NCBI GenBank assembly: GCA_964369965.1
Contig: CAYJGF010000014.1
Coordinates: 7,276 to 71,275 of the forward strand
Reading direction: 5' to 3'
From: CAYJBH01 sp964369965
GTDB lineage: Bacteria > Bacillota > Clostridia > Oscillospirales > Ruminococcaceae
Length of the DNA stretch: 64,000 nucleotides
Each line of letters starts with the position of its first letter. Positions within the stretch are counted from its first letter, which is position 1. Shown piece after piece: positions 45,458 through 54,955 of the stretch. A model generated the notes under the pieces. That model saw nothing but the letters and a program-made list of their open reading frames with translations. It searched no databases and was not told the origin of the DNA. The translations under genes were made by a program, and so were the position numbers.

Positions 45458-45715
45458 TTAACGCTCGCCCCCCTCGCTCTGCGGCTCGCACTTGACCAGT
45501 ATGACATCGCTCCCTATCTTCGCAATATCCTCATATTTGATGTATATGTCCGGTTCTCGACCGAGAAAGCCAAAAAGGCGCAGTTTCCCGAGGATAATAA
45601 AGCCGTCTATCTTTGCGGTGACGGGGTCAAATCGTAGGTCGTCCACCCGACCGAGCTTGCGACCGGAACGGATGGTCACTATATCCTTTTCACTGACATC
45701 GATTAAACTAAACAC
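45458..45715 (-). CDS. ylmC: YlmC/YmxH-type PRC-barrel protein
   Basis: An 85-residue single PRC-barrel protein: MFSLIDVSEKDIVTIRSGRKLGRVDDLRFD, then KIDGFIILG, then YIKYEDIAKIGSDVILV. The YlmC/YmxH group is restricted to Firmicutes and linked to sporulation or cell-division regions; no molecular role is proven. It lies 21 bases downstream of the MATE gene on the same strand. Confidence 0.9.
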   Translation of the reverse strand: MFSLIDVSEKDIVTIRSGRKLGRVDDLRFDPVTAKIDGFIILGKLRLFGFLGREPDIYIKYEDIAKIGSDVILVKCEPQSEGGER

Positions 45716-45736
45716 CTTTCCCCTCCATGTGTATCA

Positions 45737-47113
45737 TCATTTTTTTAATGATATGCGTGAGAGGGGGATGTTATTATAGATAAACAGTATGACACTTACC
45801 AAAACCCACAATACCGGCTCTATTGCGGCTATGCCGATAAAACCGAGCGCCTCTGCGAAAAAAATTAGTGCAAGACAGCGCAGTGACAGCTCGGCGAGCG
45901 ATACCGAAAGGGTAATCTTGCGATACTGCATTGCCTGCAATGAGGTTTTAAGCACGACCATAAAACCGAAAAACATTAGAAAAGGTGCCGTCAATAGGAC
46001 CACATCGCCTGCCAAATCTGCAACCTCGGCATCACTTTGTCCCGATAACAGTGTCGAAAAATCACGACCGAGCAGATACATTATAAAGAATATTAGTGCC
46101 CCTAAAATAAGGCTGATAATTAGCGCGGTCTTTATACCGCATTTTATTCGTCGTTTTTTATTTGCGCCGAAATTCTGCCCCACAAAGGTAGACATCGCGA
46201 TCGAAAGTGCAATGAAAGGTTGAGAAAAAAGCACAAATATCCGCCGAGCGACGGAATATCCTGCGACATAATTCTCCCCGAGCCTATTTATTGCCGGCTG
46301 TGTCATGACTGTGCCGAGCGCAATCATCGAGTTAATAAGTGCCATCGAGATGCCGCTTAAAAAAATCTCACGCGCTAACGGCGAGCGAAATACGCTAAAC
46401 CCATATAAAAACCCGAAATATTGCCGATAGTTTTTGACGGAATATAGGCAAATCATAACCGCCATGACCACCTGCGCCGTCACAGTGCCGAGCGCCGCGC
46501 CGAGCACCCCGAGCGAGAGCACCCCCATGAACAAAAAACTAAAACCGACGTTGCAGACCAACCCAAACAGTAGAAAAAAAAGTGGTGCGCGGCTGTTGCC
46601 CAGCGCCATAATAACGCTTGCAAACATATAATAAAACGTGCAAAACCCGATACCTGTTATTACGACACTAAGATAAATAGTGGAGGAGTTGATAAGATCC
46701 GTCGGTGTTTTGAGCAGTGTTAAAACCGGTCTTGTCAAAACAATACCACAAACCGTAAACAAAAGCGCGCCGACAACGTTATATCCGAAAATAATAGCGC
46801 TCGCCTTTTTTATCATGCGAATGCTCTTATCCCCAAACAGCCGTGCGACAACAATGGAATATCCCTGATTGAGTGTCATAACAAACCCAAAAAGCAGGAC
46901 ATAAAGCGCACTGCACGCACCTATCACCGCTACCGAACTTTCACCGACAATATAACCGGCGAGGGTCGCGTCGGTCATGTTATAAAGCTGTGTAAAAATC
47001 AGCCCGACAACTATAGGCAGACTGAATTTTATTATTACAAAGGCAGGTTTTGCGCAGGTCATATCGACCTTTAAACCCTTGTGGTTCTTTTTTTCTCGTC
47101 GTCTCACCGTCAC
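45737..47113 (-). CDS. MATE family efflux transporter
   Basis: A 458-residue membrane protein with twelve predicted helices and the MATE pattern: KFSLPIVVGLIFTQLYNMTDATLAGYIVG in helix 1, and a related segment at the start of the second half (LSGISMALINSMIALGTVMTQ). Such proteins export drugs or metabolites with Na+ or H+. The frame opens at GTG 47113; a GTG two codons later (47107) has better spaced AAGG, and an ATG at about residue 17 is also possible. The substrate cannot be inferred. Confidence 0.92.
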   Translation of the reverse strand: MTVRRREKKNHKGLKVDMTCAKPAFVIIKFSLPIVVGLIFTQLYNMTDATLAGYIVGESSVAVIGACSALYVLLFGFVMTLNQGYSIVVARLFGDKSIRMIKKASAIIFGYNVVGALLFTVCGIVLTRPVLTLLKTPTDLINSSTIYLSVVITGIGFCTFYYMFASVIMALGNSRAPLFFLLFGLVCNVGFSFLFMGVLSLGVLGAALGTVTAQVVMAVMICLYSVKNYRQYFGFLYGFSVFRSPLAREIFLSGISMALINSMIALGTVMTQPAINRLGENYVAGYSVARRIFVLFSQPFIALSIAMSTFVGQNFGANKKRRIKCGIKTALIISLILGALIFFIMYLLGRDFSTLLSGQSDAEVADLAGDVVLLTAPFLMFFGFMVVLKTSLQAMQYRKITLSVSLAELSLRCLALIFFAEALGFIGIAAIEPVLWVLVSVILFIYNNIPLSRISLKK

Positions 47114-47510
47114 CCTTATTTTATTTTTAAGGTTAGTGTTGACGAAAAAGAGCGATATATTATTTTTCTTTAATATAACGACAGGGTGTCAAAAATGATA
47201 CACCCTTAAAAATGTTGCGCAAAAACATGATGTCACCGCGGTTATCGGTGCTTTTTGGTCGGGCGGATATGGAATTTGCCCCTACCACCTCGGTATCGTT
47301 CGGCTGTAGGGAATGCATTGTATGTATTCCGACATAATGATACGTCGTGCTCACCGGTCGGGACGGGCGACCCGTCCCCTACGGCATAACCGATAGGTTT
47401 TTCCGGCAACGGCGGTCGAGCGAACAAATCACTATAACGAAAAACCACCGGCAATATATTATATCTCTACAATATATCGCCGGTGGTGACTATCGAGTCA
47501 ATACTCAACC
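47114..47510. other. Gap of 397 bases: inverted repeat, R2-type repeats and terminator
   Basis: No gene seen. From left: an AGGGTGT...ACACCCT inverted repeat (47183-47206) upstream of the MATE gene, a possible operator. Then GC-rich dispersed-repeat DNA (about 47235-47425) with GCCCCTACCACC and GGGACGGGCGACCCGTCCCCTAC hairpin segments, similar in style to the repeats at 33490 and 57030. Then the feo operon terminator. Confidence 0.6.
47436..47486 (-). terminator. Intrinsic terminator of the feo operon
   Basis: A 16-bp stem (47445-47460 with 47471-47486, one mismatch) with a 10-base loop. On the minus strand it is followed by TTTTTCG. It lies 25 bases after the stop of the small Cys-rich gene. 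Confidence 0.8.
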
Positions 47511-47651
47511 TTATTCCTTATTCTCGTTTGAACAGCCGGAACTGTGGGGGCAACCTATACAACGTCTGCCCTTTTTCTTCTCCGACACTATCTTTGCCAC
47601 CGCGAGGGTGACGATAGCTAAAATAACGACAATAATAATTATGTCGACCAT
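47511..47651 (-). CDS. FeoB-associated Cys-rich membrane protein
   Basis: A 46-residue protein. One membrane helix (residues 3-22, all Ile, Val, Leu and Ala) is followed by a basic stretch (KKKGRR) and a cysteine cluster C31-x2-C34-x5-C40 (CIGCPHSSGC). This is the pattern of the small proteins regularly found after feoB in Firmicutes and thought to help ferrous iron transport. The ATG at 47651 has AGGAG upstream; the gene is 31 bases after feoB. Confidence 0.85.
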   Translation of the reverse strand: MVDIIIIVVILAIVTLAVAKIVSEKKKGRRCIGCPHSSGCSNENKE

Positions 47652-47682
47652 AAACCTTATCTCCTATGGGGGTGACCCAAAA

Positions 47683-49686
47683 CTATGCTTTAACCGCTTT
47701 AGCTACCGGTGCTTTCTCTTTTCCGCCGTTAACCATCTTGTAGATAATAATACCGAGGATTACAGCAACCGCGATAAGACCTTGAATAAATGCATTGCCA
47801 AGCGCACCTGTCGTGATAAGTGTGCCGATCTGATAGACGAAAAATGCGACGACATAGCCCACGCCGAGTTGCAGACCTATGCCTGCAAAGAGCCACTTCG
47901 GGCTCTCCATCTCGGAGTTCATCGCGCCTATAGCCGCAAAGCAGGGCGGTGTGAACAGGTTGAACATCAGATAAGCCATAGCGGCAACAGCGGTGATACC
48001 CATTGTCTCGGCAACGCCACCGGCTGCACCCTCCATCATCTCAAGGGCCTCGGTATCGATGTAGTTGGTGATGCCGTATACAACCGCAAGTGTTCCGACG
48101 ACATTCTCTTTAGCGATAAAGCCGGTGATAGCGGCGGCGGCAAGTTGCCACATGCCAAAGCCTACCGGTATCAGCAGTACCGCAAAGGGTGATGCCAGTG
48201 ATGCCAGTATGCTGGTATCCTGTGCATTCTCCGCAACCACATTAAAGCTCCAGTCAAAGGTCTGCATAATATGTACTACGGCATTGCAAAGGAGGATTAT
48301 GGTACCTGCCTTGATGATAAATGCCTTAGCGCGGGAGAGCATGGAGAGTGCCGCTTTGCCGACGCTCGGAACTTTATACTCCGGCAATTCTATAATGAAA
48401 AAGCTGTTGGTAACCGTTGTGCCGGTTATCTTTTTAATTGCAAATGCGCCGAGGATAATGAGGATTATGCCGGAAAAATACATTATGGTATTCATCCACG
48501 CTGCGATGTCGGCAAAGAACGCGCCGGCAAAAAGTGCGATAACCGGAAGTTTCGCTCCGCAGGGCATGAACGGGGTGAGCATCGCTGTTGTCCTACGTTG
48601 ACGCTCGTCCTTGATGGTTCTTGTAGCCATAACGCCCGGGATGGCACAGCCGGTGCCGACTATCATCGGGATGATGGAACGGCCGTTCAAACCGACCTTT
48701 TTGAAAAATCTGTCCATGACCACCGCGACACGAGCCATGTATCCGCAGTCCTCCAGCAGTGCGAGCAGGAAGAACAGAACCATGATAAGCGGTAAAAAGC
48801 CCACGACCGCACCTACACCGCCGATGATACCGTCTAAAAGCAGTGCTGTGAGTACAGGGGATGCCGACTCACCGAGCAGACCCTCCACAAAACCATAGAA
48901 CCAGTCGATACCGGCACCCAAAAGGTCGGCAAAGAACGGACCTACATATGACTGTGAAATTGCAAAAACCAACCACATGACAACGATAAAAATCGGTATG
49001 CCGAGCCATTTGTTGGCGATAATCTTGTCTACCTTGTCCTGAAGGTTGCCGGTGTGAGAGCTTATACCGCGCTTTTCAACTGCGGCGGTAACACCCTTGA
49101 CAAACTCGAAACGTGCAACGTCGGAGCGATGTACGGCATTCAAATCTTCAAGGTCGACCTTGCCGGCATTGTACGGTGCAGCCTGTTTACTGCCGAGCAC
49201 CTCTTTGGCCATGCCGATTAGCTCGACAAGCCCTGTGCCCTCACCGACCATCGATGTCTCGACAACACGGCAACCGAGTTTGTCGGTCAATTTTTGAGCG
49301 TCAAGCTCGATTGTTTTTTTATCGGTCAAATCGCTCTTATTCAGCGCGATGACGACCGGTATGCCAAGCTCCAAAAGCTGTGTGGTGAAGAAAAGGCTAC
49401 GACTTAGGTTGATGGCATCCACAATGTTAATAATTACATCCGGTTTTTCATTCTTGACAAAGTCGCTTGTTATGCTCTCCTCCTTAGTATAGGGGGACAT
49501 GGAGTATGCACCGGGAAGGTCAACGATTATGACATCCTCCTCTTTAAACGATTTTTTAAGTGGCGCCTCCTTCTTATCGACGGTGACACCTGCCCAGTTG
49601 CCGACGTATTCCCCCTCGCCGGTCAACGCGTTGTAGACCGAAGTCTTACCGCTGTTTGGGTTACCTGCCAAAGCTATTCTCATCAA
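47683..49686 (-). CDS. feoB: Ferrous iron transport protein B
   Basis: A 667-residue Fe2+ transporter. The N-terminal G domain has G1 GNPNSGKT at 8-15, G3 DLPGAYSMS and G4 NKSD. A helical spacer domain and a polytopic membrane part follow, with the Gate/nucleoside-recognition segments (GCAIPGVMATRTIKDERQRRTT, FMPCGAKLPVIALFAGAFF). Slightly shorter than E. coli FeoB but normal for clostridia. It lies downstream of feoA, with a putative operator in the 97-base gap. Confidence 0.97.
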   Translation of the reverse strand: MMRIALAGNPNSGKTSVYNALTGEGEYVGNWAGVTVDKKEAPLKKSFKEEDVIIVDLPGAYSMSPYTKEESITSDFVKNEKPDVIINIVDAINLSRSLFFTTQLLELGIPVVIALNKSDLTDKKTIELDAQKLTDKLGCRVVETSMVGEGTGLVELIGMAKEVLGSKQAAPYNAGKVDLEDLNAVHRSDVARFEFVKGVTAAVEKRGISSHTGNLQDKVDKIIANKWLGIPIFIVVMWLVFAISQSYVGPFFADLLGAGIDWFYGFVEGLLGESASPVLTALLLDGIIGGVGAVVGFLPLIMVLFFLLALLEDCGYMARVAVVMDRFFKKVGLNGRSIIPMIVGTGCAIPGVMATRTIKDERQRRTTAMLTPFMPCGAKLPVIALFAGAFFADIAAWMNTIMYFSGIILIILGAFAIKKITGTTVTNSFFIIELPEYKVPSVGKAALSMLSRAKAFIIKAGTIILLCNAVVHIMQTFDWSFNVVAENAQDTSILASLASPFAVLLIPVGFGMWQLAAAAITGFIAKENVVGTLAVVYGITNYIDTEALEMMEGAAGGVAETMGITAVAAMAYLMFNLFTPPCFAAIGAMNSEMESPKWLFAGIGLQLGVGYVVAFFVYQIGTLITTGALGNAFIQGLIAVAVILGIIIYKMVNGGKEKAPVAKAVKA

Positions 49687-49755
49687 ATTACCCCTTTCCT
49701 TTAATGTTCGCGAATATTATATATCCAAAGGGCTCCTCCCCTTCGTATAACAAAA

Positions 49756-49771
49756 TTAGCCTATGCTAACC
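49756..49771 (-). promoter_or_regulatory. Putative iron-responsive operator, copy 2 (feoA-feoB gap)
   Basis: TTAGCCTATGCTAACC: the inverted repeat TTAGC-N4-GCTAA, resembling DtxR/IdeR-type boxes. It shares the TTAG-N6-CTAACC pattern with the site at 50040-50055 at the feo promoter. Confidence 0.5.
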
Positions 49772-49783
49772 TATGGGTAAAAA

Positions 49784-50014
49784 TTAATTTACTTTTATTA
49801 CGTCGGCGAGCACAAAATCTATGCTGTAGCGTGCGTCCTTGACGGCTACCACAAAGGTATCGCTGATGCGTGAGATAATTGTTATCTTCTCGCCTACATA
49901 ACATCCCAAAGTGAAGAGAAATCTCTCCATCTCACCATCTTCGGTATCTATCGCTGTGATTGTATATGTACCGCCTATTTCCATGGATAAAAGACTGCCT
50001 GATTGTGCGCTCAT
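49784..50014 (-). CDS. feoA: FeoA family protein
   Basis: A 76-residue SH3-like cytoplasmic partner of FeoB: GGTYTITAIDTEDGEMERFLFTLGCYVGEKITII, then DARYSIDFVLADVIKV. Length is typical (75-85). GAGGG lies 9 bases before the ATG. It is the first gene of the feoA-feoB-Cys-rich operon and has a consensus promoter. Confidence 0.93.
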   Translation of the reverse strand: MSAQSGSLLSMEIGGTYTITAIDTEDGEMERFLFTLGCYVGEKITIISRISDTFVVAVKDARYSIDFVLADVIKVN

Positions 50015-50039
50015 AAGTAGATTCCCTCGATCACATTTA

Positions 50040-50055
50040 TTAGTCGACGCTAACC
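50040..50055 (-). promoter_or_regulatory. Putative iron-responsive operator, copy 1 (feo promoter)
   Basis: TTAGTCGACGCTAACC, the same TTAG-N6-CTAACC pattern as at 49756-49771. It lies just downstream of the feo -10, over the expected transcription start, a good position for repression. Confidence 0.5.
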
Positions 50056-50064
50056 GACAACCTT

Positions 50065-50093
50065 ATTATACACAAATACATATATCATGTCAA
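50065..50093 (-). promoter_or_regulatory. feoAB promoter
   Basis: On the minus strand TTGACA (50093-50088), 17 bases, then TATAAT (50070-50065) with an upstream TGTG. A perfect consensus promoter about 50 bases before the feoA ATG. Confidence 0.85.
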
Positions 50094-50138
50094 GTATAAT
50101 ATTTTCTAATTTTAACACTCCTTAAGTAACTTGGTCAC

Positions 50139-50167
50139 TTGACACTACCGAGTTTTTTATATAAAAT
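50139..50167 (+). promoter_or_regulatory. Promoter of the RND exporter gene
   Basis: TTGACA (50139-50144), 17 bases, then TAAAAT (50162-50167). Just upstream is an AAGTAACTT palindrome with an ACTTG repeat (50123-50142) that could bind a regulator. The promoter position rules out the TTG at 50139 as a start codon. Confidence 0.7.
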
Positions 50168-50189
50168 TAAAAAACAAGGAGTTTTTATC

Positions 50190-53100
50190 ATGTTTTTCAA
50201 AAATTTTTTCGGTTCGGTATATCGCAACCGACTGTTGATATTTATATTTTGCATAGCTATCGTCGTCGCCGGCGTTTATAGCTATTATGTCATACCCAAA
50301 AGGGAAAATCCTGACACCACCGCGCCTATCGCCACGGTGACGACCGTCTATCCCGGTGCAAGCCCCACCGAGATAGAGCAGGAGGTCACCGATGTAATAG
50401 AACAGCGCCTCGATGCCCTCCCCGGTATCGACTACTATTCCAGCGTTAGCATAAACAACGTCAGCGCCATAGTTATCTATTTTGACCTTGACGTTAAAAT
50501 AGAGGATATCGAGGATGACCTGCGCCGCAGCGTACAGGATGCCGGTGCGGATTTGCCGACCCTTGCGCTTGAAAGTGAGGTCAACACCGACCTTGTGGAT
50601 GAAAATCAGTTTATAATCAGCCTGTCGGGCGAGGAGTTTTCCGGCGAGGAGTTGGAGCGGTACGCCATCGACATAGGTGACGAGATAAAGACGGTGAACG
50701 GCGTCGAGACGGTGGTGGTCGAAGGGCTTAAACCGAAACAGGTGGTCATCGAGACCGACGTCGACGAGATGCGCCGTCACGGGCTTAGCAACGAGACGCT
50801 AATTCAGATAATCGAAATACAGACCCTCTCGCTCCCCTCCGGCAGTATTGAAAATGCCGACGGCACCATCAACGTCACCACCGACAATGTTTACACCTCG
50901 CTCGAGGATATCGAGGATACCGTGGTGGGTGCCGACCCCGAAACGTTCGAGCCTATACATCTCAGCGATGTTGCACAGGTGTTTGTCGAGGAGGTGGAGG
51001 ATTTTTATTACTCTCAGGACGGCGACTTTGCCATCCTTTTGACCGGCACCATCACCGAGGGTTTTAATGCGGTGAATGTCGGGGTGGATCTGCGCCGTGT
51101 AATCGATGAGGCGAAAACAGACCTGCCGAGCGGTCTTAACTTTCATGAGATACTCTATGCACCACAGGATATCGGCGACTCGATAGACAGCTTTATCGGC
51201 AGTTTTTTGGGTAGTGTATTTCTGGTGGTCGTGGTGGTCATGCTCGGCGTGCATTTTCGCAACGGTGTCGTCGTCTCGGTCGCCATACCGCTGAGCATAC
51301 TCACCACCTTTATAATAATGAACCTCATAAATGTGGACTTTCACTTTATCTCCATCGCCGGTCTTGTCATGTCGCTCGGGATATTGGTGGACAACTCCAT
51401 CGTAATAAGTGAGGCGATACAGCATAAACTCAACGACGGCATCGAAAAAACAAAGGCGATAATCGCCGGCATACGTGAGACCGCCATTCCGGTGCTCACC
51501 TCCACCCTGACCACCATCGTGACCTTTTCCATTATATACTTTGTGCCGGGTGTTGTCGGGCAGGTCGCCGGCGAAATTCCGACCGTCGTCATCATCTCAC
51601 TGGTGGCGAGCTACCTCGTCGCCATGTGCGTCACCCCACTGCTGGCCTATCTCTTCTTTAAACCGGAGAAAAAGAGGGATAAAATTCGTATTAATCCACT
51701 CAAAATCTTTTTTGACAAAATGTTGCATATCGCCCTAAAACACAAGATTTTGACCTCATTTGCCGCCTTTTTAACGCTCGGTATCGCGGCACTTCTCGCG
51801 CTACAGCTCGGTATGAGGTTCTTCCCCGTCTCGGACAAGCCGATTATATATATTAATGTAGATGCCGAAAATATTTCGCTGGAGTCCACCACCGAAATTG
51901 CACAGCAGATAAACGAAGTCTTGGACGAACAGCCTATTGTCGAGCACTATGCCTACGCCGTCGGCAAGGGGCTACCTTCCTTCTTTTTGACCGTGCCGAG
52001 CCTTAACGAGGCGCCGAACGTCGCACAGTATATGTTACAGCTGAACGAGGGGGAGATTAGAAACTCGGATGACGCCGAGGGCACCGCCTTTATGCTTCAA
52101 GAGATTATGAACGAGGAGATTGAGGGCGCGAGCGTTACGGTGCGATGTCTGGAATACTCTCTCCCGACCGATGCGACCATCGCAATGTCCGTTTCGGGTG
52201 GCGACATGGATAGGGTTATCGCGGTCGCAAACGAGATTACAGCGGAGTTGCAAAACATAGAGGGCACGGCATACGTCCGCAACACCATCACAGAGGAGCA
52301 GACCGACTATCGCGTGGTGATAGATCGTGACGAGTTGGAGGACTTTGGCGTGTCAAAGAGCGATGTCACACGGCAGGTTAACACGACCTTGCTGTCCTCC
52401 GATGTGGGTTATTTCACGGGTGATGCAGGCAATTCTTCCGACGATGAGCGACTGGAAATAGTCCTGCGCAGTAATATATTGAACCTTGGTGACCTCGAAG
52501 ATTTAGAGATTATCAGCACCACCTCACCGACTACGGTGACGCTCGGCGACGTAGCGGAGATTGTGGAGGTATCCTCCCTGCCGGTCATAGAGCATTATAA
52601 CGGCGAGCGGTATGTGACGGTGTTGTCCGACGTACTGCCCGGCTATAACTCTATCGGTATCGAGAGTGAGCTTAGCGAGCGCTATCTCGAACTTGCCGAC
52701 CTTGACGGGGTAACCGTCACCGGTGGGGGCGAGGTCAGTAATATGGCAGACTTGATGATTGCGCTCGGTTATAGCAGTATAGTGGCGGTCATAATAATTT
52801 ATCTCATACTGATTTTCCAGTTCAAGGATTTAAAGCGCCCGCTGATAGTGCTCGCCAGCATACCGCTGAGCTTTATCGGGTGCGGCTTTGGGCTTTGGAT
52901 CTTCCGTCTTGATATTCAGGCGACGGCACTGCTCGGGCTTGTCAGTCTGTTTGGTATTGTGGTCAACAACAGCATACTGCTGATAGAGGAGATGAAGATG
53001 CAGTATGAACAGGGGGTCGAGGTGGAGCAGGCGTGCATAAACTCGGTCGATAAGCGTTTTCGCCCCATAATGCTCTCCAGCGTCACCACCATCGTGGGGC

Positions 53101-53249
53101 TTATACCGCTCATACTCGCCGGCGACCCGATGACCTCGCCGATGGCGACGGTGCTTTTATTCGGTCTGCTATTTTCCACCGTCTTAACCATGGTAGTGGT
53201 GCCGACACTGTTCGCGGTTCAACATCGTAAAAAATCAACGAAACGTTAA
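50190..53249 (+). CDS. RND family efflux transporter permease
   Basis: A 1019-residue AcrB/SwrC-type exporter with twelve helices and two large extracytoplasmic loops. Visible are helix 1 followed by PDTTAPIATVTTVYPGASPTEIE, the helix 4 proton-relay segment GLVMSLGILVDNSIVISEAI, and in the second half GLVSLFGIVVNNSILLIEEMK. No periplasmic adaptor gene is adjacent, as in Gram-positive SwrC-like pumps that work alone. ATG 50190 has AAGGAG 8 bases upstream. It has its own promoter and diverges from feoA. The substrate is unknown. Confidence 0.94.
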   Translation: MFFKNFFGSVYRNRLLIFIFCIAIVVAGVYSYYVIPKRENPDTTAPIATVTTVYPGASPTEIEQEVTDVIEQRLDALPGIDYYSSVSINNVSAIVIYFDLDVKIEDIEDDLRRSVQDAGADLPTLALESEVNTDLVDENQFIISLSGEEFSGEELERYAIDIGDEIKTVNGVETVVVEGLKPKQVVIETDVDEMRRHGLSNETLIQIIEIQTLSLPSGSIENADGTINVTTDNVYTSLEDIEDTVVGADPETFEPIHLSDVAQVFVEEVEDFYYSQDGDFAILLTGTITEGFNAVNVGVDLRRVIDEAKTDLPSGLNFHEILYAPQDIGDSIDSFIGSFLGSVFLVVVVVMLGVHFRNGVVVSVAIPLSILTTFIIMNLINVDFHFISIAGLVMSLGILVDNSIVISEAIQHKLNDGIEKTKAIIAGIRETAIPVLTSTLTTIVTFSIIYFVPGVVGQVAGEIPTVVIISLVASYLVAMCVTPLLAYLFFKPEKKRDKIRINPLKIFFDKMLHIALKHKILTSFAAFLTLGIAALLALQLGMRFFPVSDKPIIYINVDAENISLESTTEIAQQINEVLDEQPIVEHYAYAVGKGLPSFFLTVPSLNEAPNVAQYMLQLNEGEIRNSDDAEGTAFMLQEIMNEEIEGASVTVRCLEYSLPTDATIAMSVSGGDMDRVIAVANEITAELQNIEGTAYVRNTITEEQTDYRVVIDRDELEDFGVSKSDVTRQVNTTLLSSDVGYFTGDAGNSSDDERLEIVLRSNILNLGDLEDLEIISTTSPTTVTLGDVAEIVEVSSLPVIEHYNGERYVTVLSDVLPGYNSIGIESELSERYLELADLDGVTVTGGGEVSNMADLMIALGYSSIVAVIIIYLILIFQFKDLKRPLIVLASIPLSFIGCGFGLWIFRLDIQATALLGLVSLFGIVVNNSILLIEEMKMQYEQGVEVEQACINSVDKRFRPIMLSSVTTIVGLIPLILAGDPMTSPMATVLLFGLLFSTVLTMVVVPTLFAVQHRKKSTKR

Positions 53250-53290
53250 AAATGTAATTTAAAAAAACAGTACATTTATTTCGTTATCTG

Positions 53291-53299
53291 TGTTATAAT
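53291..53299 (+). promoter_or_regulatory. Extended -10 promoter of ftsY
   Basis: TGTTATAAT (TGnTATAAT) at 53291-53299, no good -35. It overlaps the first possible ATG (53298), so the real ftsY start must be further down, at 53340. Confidence 0.6.
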
Positions 53300-53339
53300 G
53301 AACAAAAGTTTAAAAACAAAAAGGAAGAAAGCGACAACT

Positions 53340-54239
53340 ATGGGTTTTTTTGACAAGTTAAAAAATGCACTGCGTGGCACAAGAGAGGCTATCGACGGTG
53401 AGGAGATACGCTCACACACCGTTATAGATGAGGATTTATATGAACATCTTGAGGAGCAATTGATACTCGCCGACACCGGCGCCGCTAAATCGGCGGAGTT
53501 TATCGACCGTCTACGTGATAGTGTCAAAAACGCAAAATTAAAGACCGGCACTCAGGCGATGTTTGCGCTCAAAGAGATTATCAGCGAGGATATAAAGGAG
53601 GACCGCCCGATAGACCTATCCGGTTCACCGGCGGTTATTCTGGTCATAGGGGTCAACGGCGTGGGCAAGACCACAACCATAGCAAAACTTGCAAAGCTCT
53701 ATAAAGGTCAGGGCAAAAATGTCCTGCTCGCGGCAGGTGACACCTTTCGCGCGGCGGCGAGGGAGCAACTTGCCGTGTGGGCAGAGCGTGCCGGCGTGCC
53801 GATAGCGGTCGGCGGTGAAACGGCGGACTCGGCAGCGGTCATATACGATGCGGTATCCTCCGCCACCGCTAAAGGGGTGGATATGGTCATCTGCGACACA
53901 GCCGGTCGACTGCACAACAAAAAAAACCTGATGGAGGAGCTGGCAAAGATATGCCGTGTGGTCAAAAAAGCGGCCCCGAGCGCCAGCCTTGAGACACTTC
54001 TCGTCATCGACGGTGCGGCAGGGCAAAACGCTATAGCGCAGGCGGAGCAGTTTTGTGATGTTGCCTCGGCGAGCGGTGTTGTGATAACAAAACTTGACGG
54101 CACACCAAAAGGGGGCGCGGCGCTCGCTATAAAATCCAAGATGGGCATACCGGTGCGCTTTATCGGGGTAGGCGAGGGGATAGACGACCTCGATGTATTC
54201 GATCCCCATCAATACACCGACGCGCTGTTTGATATGTAG
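53340..54239 (+). CDS. ftsY: Signal recognition particle receptor FtsY
   Basis: A 299-residue SRP GTPase that docks ribosome-SRP complexes at the membrane. A short N-domain (MGFFDKLKNALRGTRE) precedes the G domain, with GVNGVGKTTTIAKLA, DTAGRLHNKKNLMEEL, TKLDGTPKGGAAL and the final GVGEGIDDLDVFD. The acidic A-domain of E. coli FtsY is absent, as usual in Firmicutes. In clostridia ftsY commonly neighbours smc, but here smc is 23 kb away. A terminator follows. Confidence 0.97.
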   Translation: MGFFDKLKNALRGTREAIDGEEIRSHTVIDEDLYEHLEEQLILADTGAAKSAEFIDRLRDSVKNAKLKTGTQAMFALKEIISEDIKEDRPIDLSGSPAVILVIGVNGVGKTTTIAKLAKLYKGQGKNVLLAAGDTFRAAAREQLAVWAERAGVPIAVGGETADSAAVIYDAVSSATAKGVDMVICDTAGRLHNKKNLMEELAKICRVVKKAAPSASLETLLVIDGAAGQNAIAQAEQFCDVASASGVVITKLDGTPKGGAALAIKSKMGIPVRFIGVGEGIDDLDVFDPHQYTDALFDM

Positions 54240-54256
54240 GGCAAAATTTTTTATAC

Positions 54257-54285
54257 CCTCTGTTTTGCAGTAGAGAGGATTTTTC
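54257..54285 (+). terminator. Terminator after ftsY
   Basis: A CCTCT/AGAGG stem (54257-54261 with 54274-54278) followed by ATTTTT. Short stem, so of moderate strength. Confidence 0.55.
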
Positions 54286-54376
54286 ATGTCGTCTCGATAT
54301 TACGTTTATCCGTGCATACCGGCAGGTAGGGTGCAAAGCCGCTATACTACCCCCTATTACAAAAAAGGAAACCGAT

Positions 54377-54955
54377 TTGAAAAAAATAATTTTAGCCACC
54401 AACAACGCCCACAAATGTGAGGAGTTTTCACGCATTTTAGAGCCGATCGGGTACCGCGTTGTGTCACTGCGCGATGTCGGGATTGACAGCAATCCTGTCG
54501 AGGACGCCGACAGCTTTGAGGGCAACGCGCTGATAAAGGCGCGCGCCGTGAGTTTAAAGGCAGACTATCCGGTCATTGCGGACGACAGTGGTCTTTGTGT
54601 CGACGCACTTTTCGGCGCGCCGGGCATACACTCCGCACGCTACGCCGGCGAGGGTGCATCGGCAAAACAGTGCAACGAAAAATTGCTCAAGGTGATGGAA
54701 AATGTCGAGGAGCGATCGGCGTATTTTTGTTGTGTCATAGCGCTGATTGAACAAAGCAAACAGGAGCACATATTTCGAGGTGAATGTCACGGAACGATTG
54801 CAAAGAACGCGAGTGGCGGCGGCGGATTTGGATACGACCCGATTTTTTTGGTGGGGGATAGGAGTTTTGCCGAACTGTCAAAAGAGGAAAAAGACGCGAT
54901 TAGCCACCGCGGCAGGGCATGTGAGCTTTTAAAGGAATATTTAAAAAAAATATGA
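54377..54955 (+). CDS. rdgB: Non-canonical purine NTP pyrophosphatase (RdgB/HAM1 family)
   Basis: A 192-residue enzyme that hydrolyses dITP, ITP and XTP. Typical segments are IILATNNAHKCEEF at the N-terminus, VIADDSGLCVDALFGAPGIHSARYAGE in the middle, GGFGYDPIFLVG and SHRGRACELL near the end. The start is a TTG at 54377 with AAGGAA upstream. Its last four bases (ATGA) overlap the start of truA. Confidence 0.95.
   Translation: MKKIILATNNAHKCEEFSRILEPIGYRVVSLRDVGIDSNPVEDADSFEGNALIKARAVSLKADYPVIADDSGLCVDALFGAPGIHSARYAGEGASAKQCNEKLLKVMENVEERSAYFCCVIALIEQSKQEHIFRGECHGTIAKNASGGGGFGYDPIFLVGDRSFAELSKEEKDAISHRGRACELLKEYLKKI

Noticed and set aside
45401..45637. 78-codon plus-strand frame after the kinase gene
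   Set aside because: Antisense to ylmC, which is a recognised family; no ribosome binding site.
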